Shown here: positions 34,488 through 44,229 of the stretch, piece after piece
Position numbering within the stretch: position 1 is the stretch's first letter
How the letters are laid out: every line of letters begins with the position of its first letter
Origin: Helianthus annuus
Taxonomy: Eukaryota > Streptophyta > Magnoliopsida > Asterales > Asteraceae
Direction of reading: 5' to 3'
NCBI RefSeq assembly: GCF_002127325.2
Contig: NC_035443.2
Location: 118,416,251 to 118,480,250 of the forward strand
DNA length: 64,000 nt
Program-made: the position numbers and the translations under genes
Notes under the pieces: model-generated
Databases searched by the model: none
Seen by the model: the letters and a program-made list of their open reading frames with translations, nothing else
Told to the model about the DNA's origin: nothing

Positions 34488-34889
34488 GTATTTTTTTATT
34501 TTATTATTCTCAATCTGCACACATTATTTAACATGATGCTGAGATCAAGCAATTAATCTTTTATGTTAGTATTTCATTATACTTAATCAACAATCTGAAT
34601 TTCTGAATAGAACTGATTTAGAATGCATCGGTGTATCCATTGCATGGCCCTATCCATTCATCTCGGTATGTATTTGTTAAACTTGTGATACAAATAATTT
34701 TAATATCATTGAACTTAATGCTTATAAATGGATGGTTTATTTGTAGGTAGTCCATGAGGATTGAGGACGCATGATGACTTAAGATTTTATGCTTCTTATT
34801 TCTTTAATTGCTTTTAATTTCTTTGTTAAATGTTAAGACTTTATGTTAGATAATGTTATTTCTTTCATTAGTTGATGTTATACAATAAC

Positions 34890-35539
34890 TATTAGGTGGT
34901 CTGTTTATAAAATTGGTTTTATAATCTTATTTGGGATATTAGGACTATTTTCTTGATATTAAAGTAGCTTTACGTTACATCATAAAGGTCCTATAAATTA
35001 ATTTTTAAGAACGCTTGTATGTGTATCAAAAGATTAAAAGTAGGTAATCACAAATTAGAACATTGTAAAAGTGTCCTAATATGTTCTTTTTTTAGGACGC
35101 TATTTAAGTTGTCTATAGACATATTATGCGACCATAAAATTGGTTTCATAATCTTATTTGGTATATTAGGACCCTTTTCTTGGTACTAAATTAGCTATAA
35201 TGTTACATCATAAGGGTCCTATCAATTAATTTCTAAGGATGCTTGTAAGTGTATCAAAAGATTAAAAGAATGTAAGCACATATTAGAACATCGTAAAAGT
35301 GTCCTAATATGTTTTTTTTATTAGGACACTATTTTGGTTGTTCAAAGACATATTACGCGACCATAAAATTGGTTTCATAATCTTATTTGAGATGTTAGGA
35401 TTTTTTTTTTAGTTCCGGGACTTATTACAACCCCTTTACATGAAACACTTTTACCGTTGGTCCTATTAAATGAAAGGTCCTATAAAATAGCATTTTAGGA
35501 CGCTTTTGCGCGTACTAAAAACCCAGTTTTCTTGTAGTG
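34890..35539 (+). repeat. Right subterminal region of the CACTA element
   Basis: Nearly three copies of a unit of about 230 bp containing AAAATTGGTTTCATAATCTT, GGTCCTAT and GTGTCCTAATATG, then the terminal inverted repeat. Confidence 0.75.
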
Positions 35540-35649
35540 ATTCGTCCCTGAGTGTTTTATAAACAATAAATAAAATTTCGTTTAGCTTTTTTCTGACGAA
35601 AGCAAATTGAGAACTAATTCTTGAAATTCGGTTTGATTTCTAACTAACC

Positions 35650-36475
35650 ATTTTGTTTAAAAAAGTGGGGTGTTGATCGAGAAGAAGAGACAGGAACTCT
35701 CAGTCAAGACACCAAGAGGAATAGTTCGTACGCCTCAAACAGTCAGTGTAACATTGTGTTGGTTGCTACTCTTGTTAAGTCAGCTAATAAACCATACAAC
35801 CTGGGTCGAATGGAAATGGATATTCAGATGGCTCGCCCTTGAAAGTGATTCCACCAGCCCACGGTCTCTAAAATACCCGGACTTTTACTGTGGGTCCTCC
35901 GACAAATCTCCAAAGACTGAAATGTGCAACACTTGTGCACAGCCGTAAACCTTTTAAAGCACGACCTGATTTCTCTGATTACTTGATTTAACAACCATGG
36001 CTAGTCCTCTGTGTATCGACCTTCGAACCCACTTTAATGCTCCCACTTGGGTCACAGGCTCGCGTGACTAAGCCCGGCGACCAAGAAGTTTAAGCGGTGC
36101 TTATAAACGTTAATAATCTCTTTTCTATAAGCGATGTGGGACGATACCCACATAGAGTTTACCGATGAATAATAATAAACATATAAGGTATAAATTTAAA
36201 TATCTATAAATGAAAAATAAATTGTATAGATGTAAAAACGAGAAAGATATATTTTCAGTTTTGGTGCAAAAAAGTTATTATTTTCTAATTTAAACCACTT
36301 TTCTAATATATTAGAAGGTATCAGTGTCGTGACAACTTTTCAAGATGAAAAACACATTTCACACCATACAATCGCTTAAAAGATTGTTGTAACGAAACAT
36401 ACATCTAGTGTCCGAGATCCGTATTCAACTCTTATTAATAAAACATAATGGTAGAATCACATTGTCATTTATAAG
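35650..36475. repeat. Tandem-duplicated unit, copy A, left part
   Basis: Matches 57917-58470 in the same order: GGGGTGTTGATC, CGCCTCAAACAGTC, TTGTTGGTTGCT, GTTAAGTCAGCT, CCCACTTGGGTCACAG and GCGATGTGGGAC. The Tat element is inserted at 36475/56618. No coding function is recognised. Confidence 0.65.
36471..36475. repeat. Target site duplication ATAAG (left)
   Basis: ATAAG precedes the Tat LTR and recurs directly after the other LTR at 56618-56622. Confidence 0.85.
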
Positions 36476-37161
36476 TGACGACGGGTCAATGGGTTGCCCC
36501 ATTTACCCGGTTTGGGCTGACACCACAAAAGCCCAAACACTTGAGACCCACGAACAAGTTTGCTTCTCCATTAAGGTTTTCCACATGAAAATATGAGCGG
36601 GAAGCATGAATTCAGAAAAGTAAAAAAAGAGCATTTAATGTCCGATGTAACCAGCATCTCGGCAGGCATGGTACACTTCTAGCCGTAAGCATTAAATGAG
36701 ATTATCATCCTGCCGCTGGGGTTCAGACACGTGTCTGAGCCACCCAAAGACTACCAGAAGCCGTTGGATCATGTCAGCTAATATCCCACATGCAAGATAA
36801 GGTTGCTCGCTTATATAAGAAGAGGAAAACGGTAACAAGAGGTATGAACACATTTAACACACTCTCATTTACTCTCTCTCGGCATTATCTCCGACCAACA
36901 TTCTCACATTAAACACATTCAGGCATTTATTAGATTCACACCTTAAAGGAACTACTCCGGTGATCTTAACCATCGGAGTAACTCCTTCTCATTCTCCGGC
37001 AAGTTTACTTACTCTCACGACGGAGCTTGGTCACAGATCCCCCCCCCCCGGGGTCCTCCGTGGCGAGGCTAACGGTTTGTTCTTTTGTAGTAACGAAAAC
37101 AAAGGCATCTTGACGTCAGCGAAGATCCATTTAACGGCATCCAGGATTTGGGTATTCGACA
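36476..37161 (+). repeat. Tat element 5' LTR
   Basis: 686 bp, starting TGACGACGGG and ending TTCGACA. It contains a run of 11 C near 37039-37049. The sequence TTAGTGCCATCCGTGGGAC follows it, the expected place of a primer binding site; the tRNA was not identified. Confidence 0.85.
36812..36820 (+). promoter_or_regulatory. TATA box in the Tat 5' LTR
   Basis: TATATAAGA, followed by a purine-rich start region. The same motif is at 56261-56269 in the 3' LTR. Confidence 0.6.
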
Positions 37162-37247
37162 TTAGTGCCATCCGTGGGACATCAGCCTGACCGGTGTTCC
37201 CACATCAAACTCCGACGTTAAGAGCAGCCTGTCTCACAAACAGCAGC

Positions 37248-38240
37248 ATGGCAACCCCACCCAGCTCACGTACCATCCAGACGGTACAGAATGATCATAA
37301 TAAGGTCAAAGTAGAAGATATAACTCATGAAGAAGGCAACGAGAATCAAGTGGAAAACCTAGAAAGAGCGGAACATATCACTCCAGATTTTGTAGCCATG
37401 CACAGAGAAAAGTTAACAAAGTATCTCGAAGATTTGGGGAGACAAGAAAAGCTTAACAGCCTTAGGGCTAGACTTTCCTTTGATACACCCTCCAACCAGG
37501 AAGGGACAGCCCCTCAAAACAGAAGCAGCAGTGGTGACCCACTAGAAACATTCATGACAGCCCTCCGACAGATGTCCTCAGAGGAAAGGGAGGATCTCAT
37601 CACAGGAAAGAAGTCAAAAGGAAAGGGGAAAGAAAAGGATAATCAAAATGATGATGGCTTGGACCAACCTTACCTGCCACGGGACTTAGCTGAAGTCTTG
37701 AAGTTCACTTGGAGGATTGCAGAAGCACTGATGCCCCCTAAAACAAAGCTACCTCCAAACTTTGACCGCTATGATGGGACAAGAGACCCTGAAGATCACC
37801 TCCATGCCTTCAGGGGAGCGGGACAACTTGGGCGATGGCCCATGCCGGTTTGGTGCCACATGTTTGTACAAACTTTGACGGAGGGAGCCCGGCTCTGGTT
37901 TGACAGCCTCCCTTCAGGAGGAATCGACAGTTATGAAGAGCTAAGCGAGAAGTTCCTCAGGAACTTTGGTCAGCAGAGAAAAGTGGTCAAGAATCCAAAC
38001 GCGATTCTGCACATAAGGCAGAGGGACAACGAGCGGATAGACCAGTACATGGAGAGGTTTGTCAAGGAGAGCATGAACATCAAGGATGTCCCGGAGGTCA
38101 TGAAGATCAGCAGTTTCACCAAAGTTCTTCAGGAACTTTGGGCAGCAGAGAAAAGTGGTCAAGAATCCAAACGAGATTCTGCACAAAAGGCAGAGGGACA
38201 ACGAGCGGATAGACCAGTACATGGAGAGGTTTGTCAATGA
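37248..38240 (+). pseudogene. Tat gag, first part, ended by a duplication frameshift
   Basis: The ATG at 37248 (MATPPSSRTIQ) follows the leader; an in-frame ATG at 37194 is less likely. A charged N-terminal half is followed by the gag core, with FDRYDGTRDPEDHLHAFRG, CHMFVQTLTEGARLWFDSLP and FLRNFGQQRK, typical of Tat/Athila gag. A 172-bp tandem duplication (37950-38121 and 38122-38293) then puts translation out of frame, giving a false tail and a stop at 38240. 172 is not a multiple of three. Confidence 0.85.
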
Positions 38241-38293
38241 GAGCATGAAAATCAAGGATGTCCCGGAGGTCATGAAGATCAGCAGTTTCATAA
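37950..38293 (+). repeat. 172-bp tandem duplication inside Tat gag
   Basis: AGTTCCTCAGGAACTTTGG at 37951 and AGTTCTTCAGGAACTTTGG at 38123 start two copies that differ at about 6 positions by eye. Confidence 0.9.
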
Positions 38294-39798
38294 ACGGGCT
38301 AAAGCATGCACAGCTATGTGAGAAACTGGGGGAGGAATTCCCCCACTCGTTTGACAACCTCATGGACAGGGTCAGAGCCTTTGTCAGGGGAAAAGACACA
38401 GTTAGCAAAGCTAAGGAGACGGACGTCACACCCCGAAGGGTCACCCCGGCTGCAAAACCTCCTGACAAAGGTACACCTTATCCCAGAAAACCTGCTTTTG
38501 ATAGAATGTTACACGACAGAGCAAGGCCCTCATATTCCCCACATAGACCTCGGGGGAGAGGCCCCCCTCCTTACTCTGATAATTTCACCCCTCTCACCAA
38601 TAGCACAACCGAGATACTGGCAACTGAGAGGGTAAAGAACTCCTTCCCAAGGCCACCACCCATAAAACCTGGGCCAAAGGCACAACCAAACGAGTATTGT
38701 GACTTCCACAAAGGGTTTGGCCATAAAACTGATGACTACATGTATCTGAAGAGAGAGATAGAAGCCGTAGTGAAAACGGGAAGACTGGCATATTTGGTTA
38801 AGGAAATCAAGGAGGGAGGAGAGGATCGCAAGGGAAGAGATGCAAGGGAACCTGGGAGGGCAGATGTGGATATGATTAGAAGGAGGAATGACTTCGATAC
38901 CACCCGAAGTGTAAAGGCCAGAATCCTGGGCTCCCCGGACTGCATGAAAGCTCCCATCCTCATGCCACACTTGGAGGAAAACGAAGTGCTACGACTCCCC
39001 CTCAACATCTCGGCCATAATAGCTGGTCACAAGGTATCCCGAATACATGTGGATGGAGGGTCCGGTGTCGAAGTAATATATGAGCATTGTTTCCTCAGAT
39101 TTGACAGAGATGTAAGAGATCGGCTTGAGGAAGACTCCATCCCCTTAGTAGGATTCAACAACAGTGTATCACACCCCTTGGTAAAAATCAGACTCACATT
39201 CACAGTCAGGGTAGGGGACCGCGTTCGAACTATAACCCTAACTTTCACAATGGTCTGGGCACCCTCAAAATATAACGCAATCTTAGGAAGACCCGGAATT
39301 GGGGATTTGCAAGCACAAGCATCCACCCCACACGGAGCCTTAGTATTCCAGACACCAAAAGGCTTAGCCTGGGTAAAGTCCTCATATGAAGTAATCTCTT
39401 CTGTGTCTGAGGGGGAGGCACCCGGGAAACCCCGAAGGGAGGGGGTCGAAGAATGGGTCCTTTGTGACAGGTTCCAAGAGCACACGATTGAAGTAGGAAG
39501 TCACTTGAGTGACAAGTGCAAAAGTGCCCTTAAAGAGTTGCTCCTCCTCAACATAGACATATTCGCATTCCAGCATGGGGACATGACAGGGAACCCCAGG
39601 AGCCTGACTGAACACCGGCTCAACACATACGCCTGGGCAAAGCCAGTAAAACAGAAAAAACGAAGCATGGGGCCCAACAAAAGAAGAGCTGCTTGTGAGG
39701 AAACCAGAAAACTCCTCAGAGCAGGAATAGTCAGGGAGGTAAAGTATCCATCCTGGGTCGCCAACCCACTCATGGTTCAAAAGAAAGACGGGGGATAG
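38294..39798 (+). pseudogene. Tat gag C-terminus, protease, start of RT
   Basis: The frame is open from about 38155, inside the second duplicate. It continues gag (LMDRVRAFVRGK), then a zinc-knuckle-like YCDFHKGFGHKTDDYMYLK, where the usual last Cys appears to be Tyr (DDC to DDY). The protease has VDGGSGVEVIYEHCF in place of the usual D-S/T-G, which is common in Tat. The RT start VQKKDGG is cut by TAG at 39796-39798, where related proteins have Trp (KKDGGWRMCIDF), consistent with TGG to TAG. No ATG starts this part. Confidence 0.85.
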
Positions 39799-40726
39799 AG
39801 GATGTGTATTGACTTTCAAGATCTGAACAAAGCATGTCCCAAGGACTGCTACCCCCTCCCAGAAATAGATGTGCAGGTGGACTCTTCGTCTCAGTACCCC
39901 CTGAAGTGCTTTTTGGATGCTTATAAAGGATATCATCAGATTCAGATGTCAATGAAAGATGAGGAGAAGACCGCCTTCATCACAGACGAAGGGACATTTT
40001 GTTATACCAAAATGCCCTTCGGGCTCAAGAACGCAGGTGCAACCTATCAGAGGTTCATGAATGCCCTCTTCAGGGAACAGCGGGGACGAAACCTGGAGGT
40101 GTATGTAGATGACATTGTTATTAAGAGTTTGACCGAAGCGGCTATGACAGACGACATAGCCGAAACAATCCGAACCATGCAAGACGTAAATATGAAATTG
40201 AACCCTGGGAAGTGTTGTTTTGGGGTAGAAGAAGGGAAGTTCCTGGGGGTAGTGGTCACCAAAGGCGGAATCAAAGCTAACCCAGAGAAAACCCAGGCCG
40301 TGGCAGAAATGAGATATCCCAGGTCCCTAAAAGATTTCCAGCAGTTGAATGGAAGGCTAATTGCATTGAACCGTTTTTTTCTCAAAAGTGGCCGACAGGA
40401 CCCTCCCTTCATGAAGGTACTGAAGGATTGCCTTCAAACAGATAAATTCAAATGGACCTCTGAAGCAGAAACTGCTTTCCAAGAAATGAAGAACTATATC
40501 TGCCAGCTCCCAACCCTAGCCACCCCAGTACCTGGGGAACACCTGCACCTGTATTTATCAGCCTCAAAGACAACCATAAGCGCAGTCATGATGGTGGAAC
40601 GGGAGGGAAAGCAAATACCAATATACTTCATCAGTAGAACGCTTAAAGGTCCTGAGGAGCGCTACATGCCTCCGGAAAAGTTAGCGTTGGCCCTTGTTTT
40701 CGCATCCCGAAGACTCAGAAGGTACT
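39799..40726 (+). pseudogene. Tat reverse transcriptase and first RNase H, cut by insertion
   Basis: Same frame as the part before the TAG. RT motifs: RMCIDFQDLNKACPKD, FLDAYKGYHQI, FGLKNAGATYQRFMN and the catalytic YVDD (40102-40113). Then the connection and first RNase H (LHLYLSASKTTISAVMMV to LALVFASRRLRRYFQ), whose usual first catalytic Asp is not evident. The ORF is interrupted after YFQ by the chromovirus 2 insertion. It resumes at 50465 with GHKITLMTDQP. Confidence 0.88.
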
Positions 40727-40731
40727 TCCAG
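40727..40731. repeat. Target site duplication TCCAG (left)
   Basis: TCCAG precedes the LTR TGTGACAAC and recurs directly after the other LTR at 50465-50469. Confidence 0.9.
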
Positions 40732-41811
40732 TGTGACAACTCGAACTTTTGACTCGTATTTAATGCACGTTGACCTTTACCATTGACTTTGACTGTGTAA
40801 TTGTTGATTTGTTTGACTGGTAACTGTGCACATGTTATAATGAAACGCGTTTTGAATATTGCTTGTGTGTGATTATATTTTAATAATGAGACTTAGTAGA
40901 AAACCATTAACGGGTTACACATGAATAGGCCCAACGAAACACAAGATGTGTTTCGCCAATAATACCTCGACGAAATGGGGTTCTGTTTCGCCGACCCGTC
41001 AAATTCATCGAGGCCCAGTTACGGCCCACACTTATATGCGTATATTTATAGATTAGGGGAAACGGAACCGAGATTTAAAAAAAAAAAGAGAAAACCCTAG
41101 ACTCCTCTTCTATTGACGGCAGCCCTGTGGCTTTGTGATTCGTGAAGAACATCACTTTCTTGTTCATCGTGGTTAGTTCTAGTTATTATCTGGTTATTCG
41201 ATTATTTGAATATCATTCTTACATATTTGCTGCGATAATTATTTGATATGTTTGTTGTTGATTGACATGGTTGCATCACTAAATGATTTAAGATTTGCTT
41301 AAAACCGCCGGCTATTACACTTATGATTGCATGTGTTTTTGTCAGTTATTATATGTGATAATAGTTGTGGTCAAATGTTGTTGAATTGTTGGGTTCCATT
41401 GGCTCAAGTGGCGGCTTGAACTAGGATGGTCCAATCGAACTAGAAGCCACCGACCCACTAACTTTTTTGGTCTAATCAAGTGGACAAAAGTCTGAGTGCA
41501 CCATGTGAAAATTTGTAGAAAATAATGATGATATTAAATGAATATAGGAAACTGTGTATTCGGTTATATTACTGTGAATTGAATTTGGATCTTGTGTGAT
41601 TGAGGGATGTGGGCGGCAAGTGGAAGGCCATTGGGTGTGGGTTTGGCCCAATGGGGCTAGAGAACCAAGTCATGGAGTAACTAAATTACACATGGCCGCC
41701 ACCCCTCATTTGACTAAAAATGTGATCGGCCCTATAGCATTGGGCGGTGGTTGCTTATGTCGGCCACTTGAGTCTTGTGTCATGATTATTTAGTAGCACA
41801 GTCTTGGCTTT

Positions 41812-42015
41812 GACGAAACAAAAGTGTGATTCGCCAAAAGGGATCTTGACGAAACAGAAAGTGTTTCGCCAAGGATGTTTGGCGAAATAGAAAATGTGAT
41901 TCGTCAAGGATGTTAACGAAATAGAAATTTGATTAGTCAAAGGGTAGTTGACGAAACACAATGTGTTTCCTCAACCTATGTTTCGCCAAAAATCCTTGTT
42001 TCGCCAACTTGGTTA
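41812..42015 (+). repeat. GACGAAAC / GTTTCGCC inverted-motif array
   Basis: Alternating TGACGAAAC, GTTTCGCCAA, TTGGCGAAAT, TTCGTCAA, TTGACGAAAC and GTTTCGCCAA words form several possible short hairpins. A smaller set lies at 40929-40994. It is copied in the 3' LTR. Confidence 0.75.
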
Positions 42016-42348
42016 TTTTTGCACAGTAACATGATTTAACCTTGTTAAATGTTAACTGAGATATTTAACTGCTGTTAAGTGATGAACATGACTTTTATGA
42101 TAGTGGACGCATGCTAGTACTTCTGTGATTATAGTTATACGTGAACAACTTGGATATAAACTGATTATGTGTACGTGCGTATTTAGGACGTGATTAATTA
42201 GCTGTGAGCACTTATTTAGCATACCGAGCAAACCAAGGTGAGTTCACACCCTTACTAAGGCATGGGATTCCCAGGGCACGGGAATTGGGATTGAAGGATC
42301 GAGATTGAATAGAACTGTACTTATACTGTTACTAGACTACCATACCAC

Positions 42349-42569
42349 TGTCCTCGGTTGTGCAGGACACATATTTATGCTATTCACTGTCCTCGGTTGT
42401 GCAGGACACATACTTACCCTCTACGTAGGATTATACTTATTACTATCCTCGGTTGTGAAGGATACCTATACTTATTCCTATCCTCGGATGTGAAGGATAC
42501 TTATACTTATTACTATCCTCGGATGTGAAGGATACTTATGATTATTACTATCCTCGGTTGTGAAGGATA
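42349..42569 (+). repeat. Six tandem 6-bp hairpins with covarying stems
   Basis: The stems are TGTCCT/AGGACA at 42349 and 42388, and TATCCT/AGGATA at 42444, 42479, 42514 and 42549. All have a 9-base loop of the form CGG(T/A)TGTG(C/A). The last four are exactly 35 bp apart. The second base pair changes G-C to A-T on both sides together. Confidence 0.85.
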
Positions 42570-43040
42570 CTTATGGTTACGAGTAGTCTAGTGGATATAT
42601 ACAACATGGGGAAGCCCCCACCAATAGAACGTACTAACGGCCCAGTAGAGCCACCTGTTACAAACGAACTTACTATTACGTATTTACTTTCTGTGAACTC
42701 GCTCAACTAGTTGTTGATCCTCTGTTACATGCCTTGCAGGTCGTTAGGTATATGGAGCTTGCACATGGAGGAGCGGGTCGTTGTGGGCTTGGATCGTGAT
42801 TATCTTATTAAACACTTATGACATTTCGTACTTACTTATGTTGGGTTTTGATTATACGCTTCCGCTAAACACTGATAACTTACTTATGTTTTGGAAACAC
42901 CTTTCATATGGATTTGGTTTGGATTATATTGCAATTACTTTTACTTATTACAATGTTCTATATGATTGGTGGCTTGATCCTGGTCAGTCACGCTCCCAAG
43001 CGGTGATACTCCGCGGGTGGATTTTGGGGGTGTGACAGAT

Positions 43041-43054
43041 TGGTATCAGAGCCA
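43041..43054 (+). promoter_or_regulatory. Primer binding site of chromovirus 2
   Basis: TGGTATCAGAGCCA, matching the 3' end of initiator Met tRNA, three bases after the LTR. Confidence 0.92.
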
Positions 43055-43359
43055 TTGGTTATAGAGAACTTGGTTTTAATATGGGGAAAACGTTTTATTA
43101 AAACCAGACTATAACCAGAACAGTGCTCTCAACGATCCACAACGACGCTTCGCTCCACGTGCAAGACTCGACACCCTAGGTAATAAGGTTTATGTTTATT
43201 ACCTGCTTGCTAGTACTGCATAGAACTTTGCTCGTAGTATGCTTACATTACCTTGCTCACTACTTGTTATTGCTTAAGAACATCTATGTGCTTACACTAT
43301 TCTGTCATCGCACTATTCGCGAACCTTTCTTACTTATGTTGCCTTTGATGTGAAGATCA

Positions 43360-44229
43360 ATGGCCGGAAGAATCAACATGACTCAAGCCCAGCTAGAGGC
43401 TCTTGTTCAGGCTCAAGTTGCTGCGGCACTTGCAGCTGCTCAAGCAGGTAGTATACCCTGCAGATTAGACTCACACTAGGATCTTTAGATCCTACATTAA
43501 CGCTCATATTTAACTTTGTCCTATCCGTACACAATAGGTCAACACGCGCAGCAGCCTGTCTGCACTTTCAAGAATTTCATGGATTGTCGCCCTAGCACGT
43601 TCAGCGGCACTGAAGGAGCGGTTGGACTCCTCCACTGGTTTGAAAAGCTCGAGTCTGTGTTCGAGATGTGTGAATGCCCTGAGGCACGCAGGGTTAAATT
43701 TGCAACTGGCACTTTGGAAGGGATCGCGTTGACTTAGTGGAACGCGCAGGTGCAGATCCTAGGGTTGGCAGCTGCTAATGCCACCCCTTGGAATGACTTC
43801 AAGGAATTGATTAAGCGTGAATACTGCACTCGGGAAGACATCCACAAGCTGGAGGATGAGTTTTATCATTTGAAGATGACTGGGTCAGAAATCGAGGCTT
43901 ATACAAAGAGATCGAACGAGTTGGCTGTGTTGTGTCCAACCATGGTAGACCCTCCATACAAGCGTATTGAGTTGTATCTCAAGGGTTTGGTGCCGGAAAT
44001 CCAGAGCCACGTAACATCGGCTAATCTTGACAATATTCAGGCTATTCAGCGCCTCGCTCACCGCATCACAGATCAGGCAGTGGATCAGAACAGACTGCCA
44101 AAGCGTATCAGCGCTACTGCTACCGCTACTGCTTCTTCTACACTTGCTGCACCCAGCGAAAGTAAGAGAAAATGGGATGGGGACTCTAGCAAGGGGTCAG
44201 CTTCAGTGCAGTCACAAGCTCAGCAATGA
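43360..44229 (+). pseudogene. Chromovirus 2 gag, with intron-like segment and stops
   Basis: It starts ATG at 43360 (MAGRINMTQAQLEALVQAQV). At 43448-43537 a 90-bp stretch with stops begins GTAGTA and ends AATAG; removing it joins the flanking coding sequence in frame at an AG/GT boundary. The gag core follows (CTFKNFMDCRPSTF, LHWFEKLESVF, FHLK-type region, LCPTMVDPPYKR). A TAG at 43735-43737 sits where chromovirus 1 has Trp in its WW pair, and a TGA lies at 44227-44229. Both fit C:G to T:A change. Confidence 0.85.
43448..43537 (+). other. Intron-like 90-bp segment in gag
   Basis: Donor GTAGTATACC after CAAGCAG and acceptor ACAATAG before GTCAACACG. The flanking codons fit in one frame and the segment has several stops. 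Its length is a multiple of three, so the frame number is kept with or without it. Confidence 0.6.

Larger units (their letters stand above)
28163..35539 (+). mobile_element. Non-autonomous CACTA element with captured gene fragments
   Basis: 7377 bp. The left end is CACTACAACAAAAATGG and the complement of the right end is CACTACAAGAAAACTGG. A 3-bp target duplication ATT lies on each side (28160-28162, 35540-35542), as for CACTA/En-Spm elements. Subterminal repeats with TAGGACACTT and TAGGACGCTT cluster near both ends. No transposase was found. The interior carries fragments of three host genes in one orientation, a Tourist-like MITE and several tandem arrays. Confidence 0.9.
40732..43037 (+). 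repeat. Chromovirus 2 5' LTR
   Basis: 2306 bp. It holds a TATA-like TATATTTATAGAT near 41040, a GACGAAAC/GTTTCGYC inverted-motif array (40929-40994 and 41812-42015), and six tandem hairpins (42349-42569). Confidence 0.93.
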
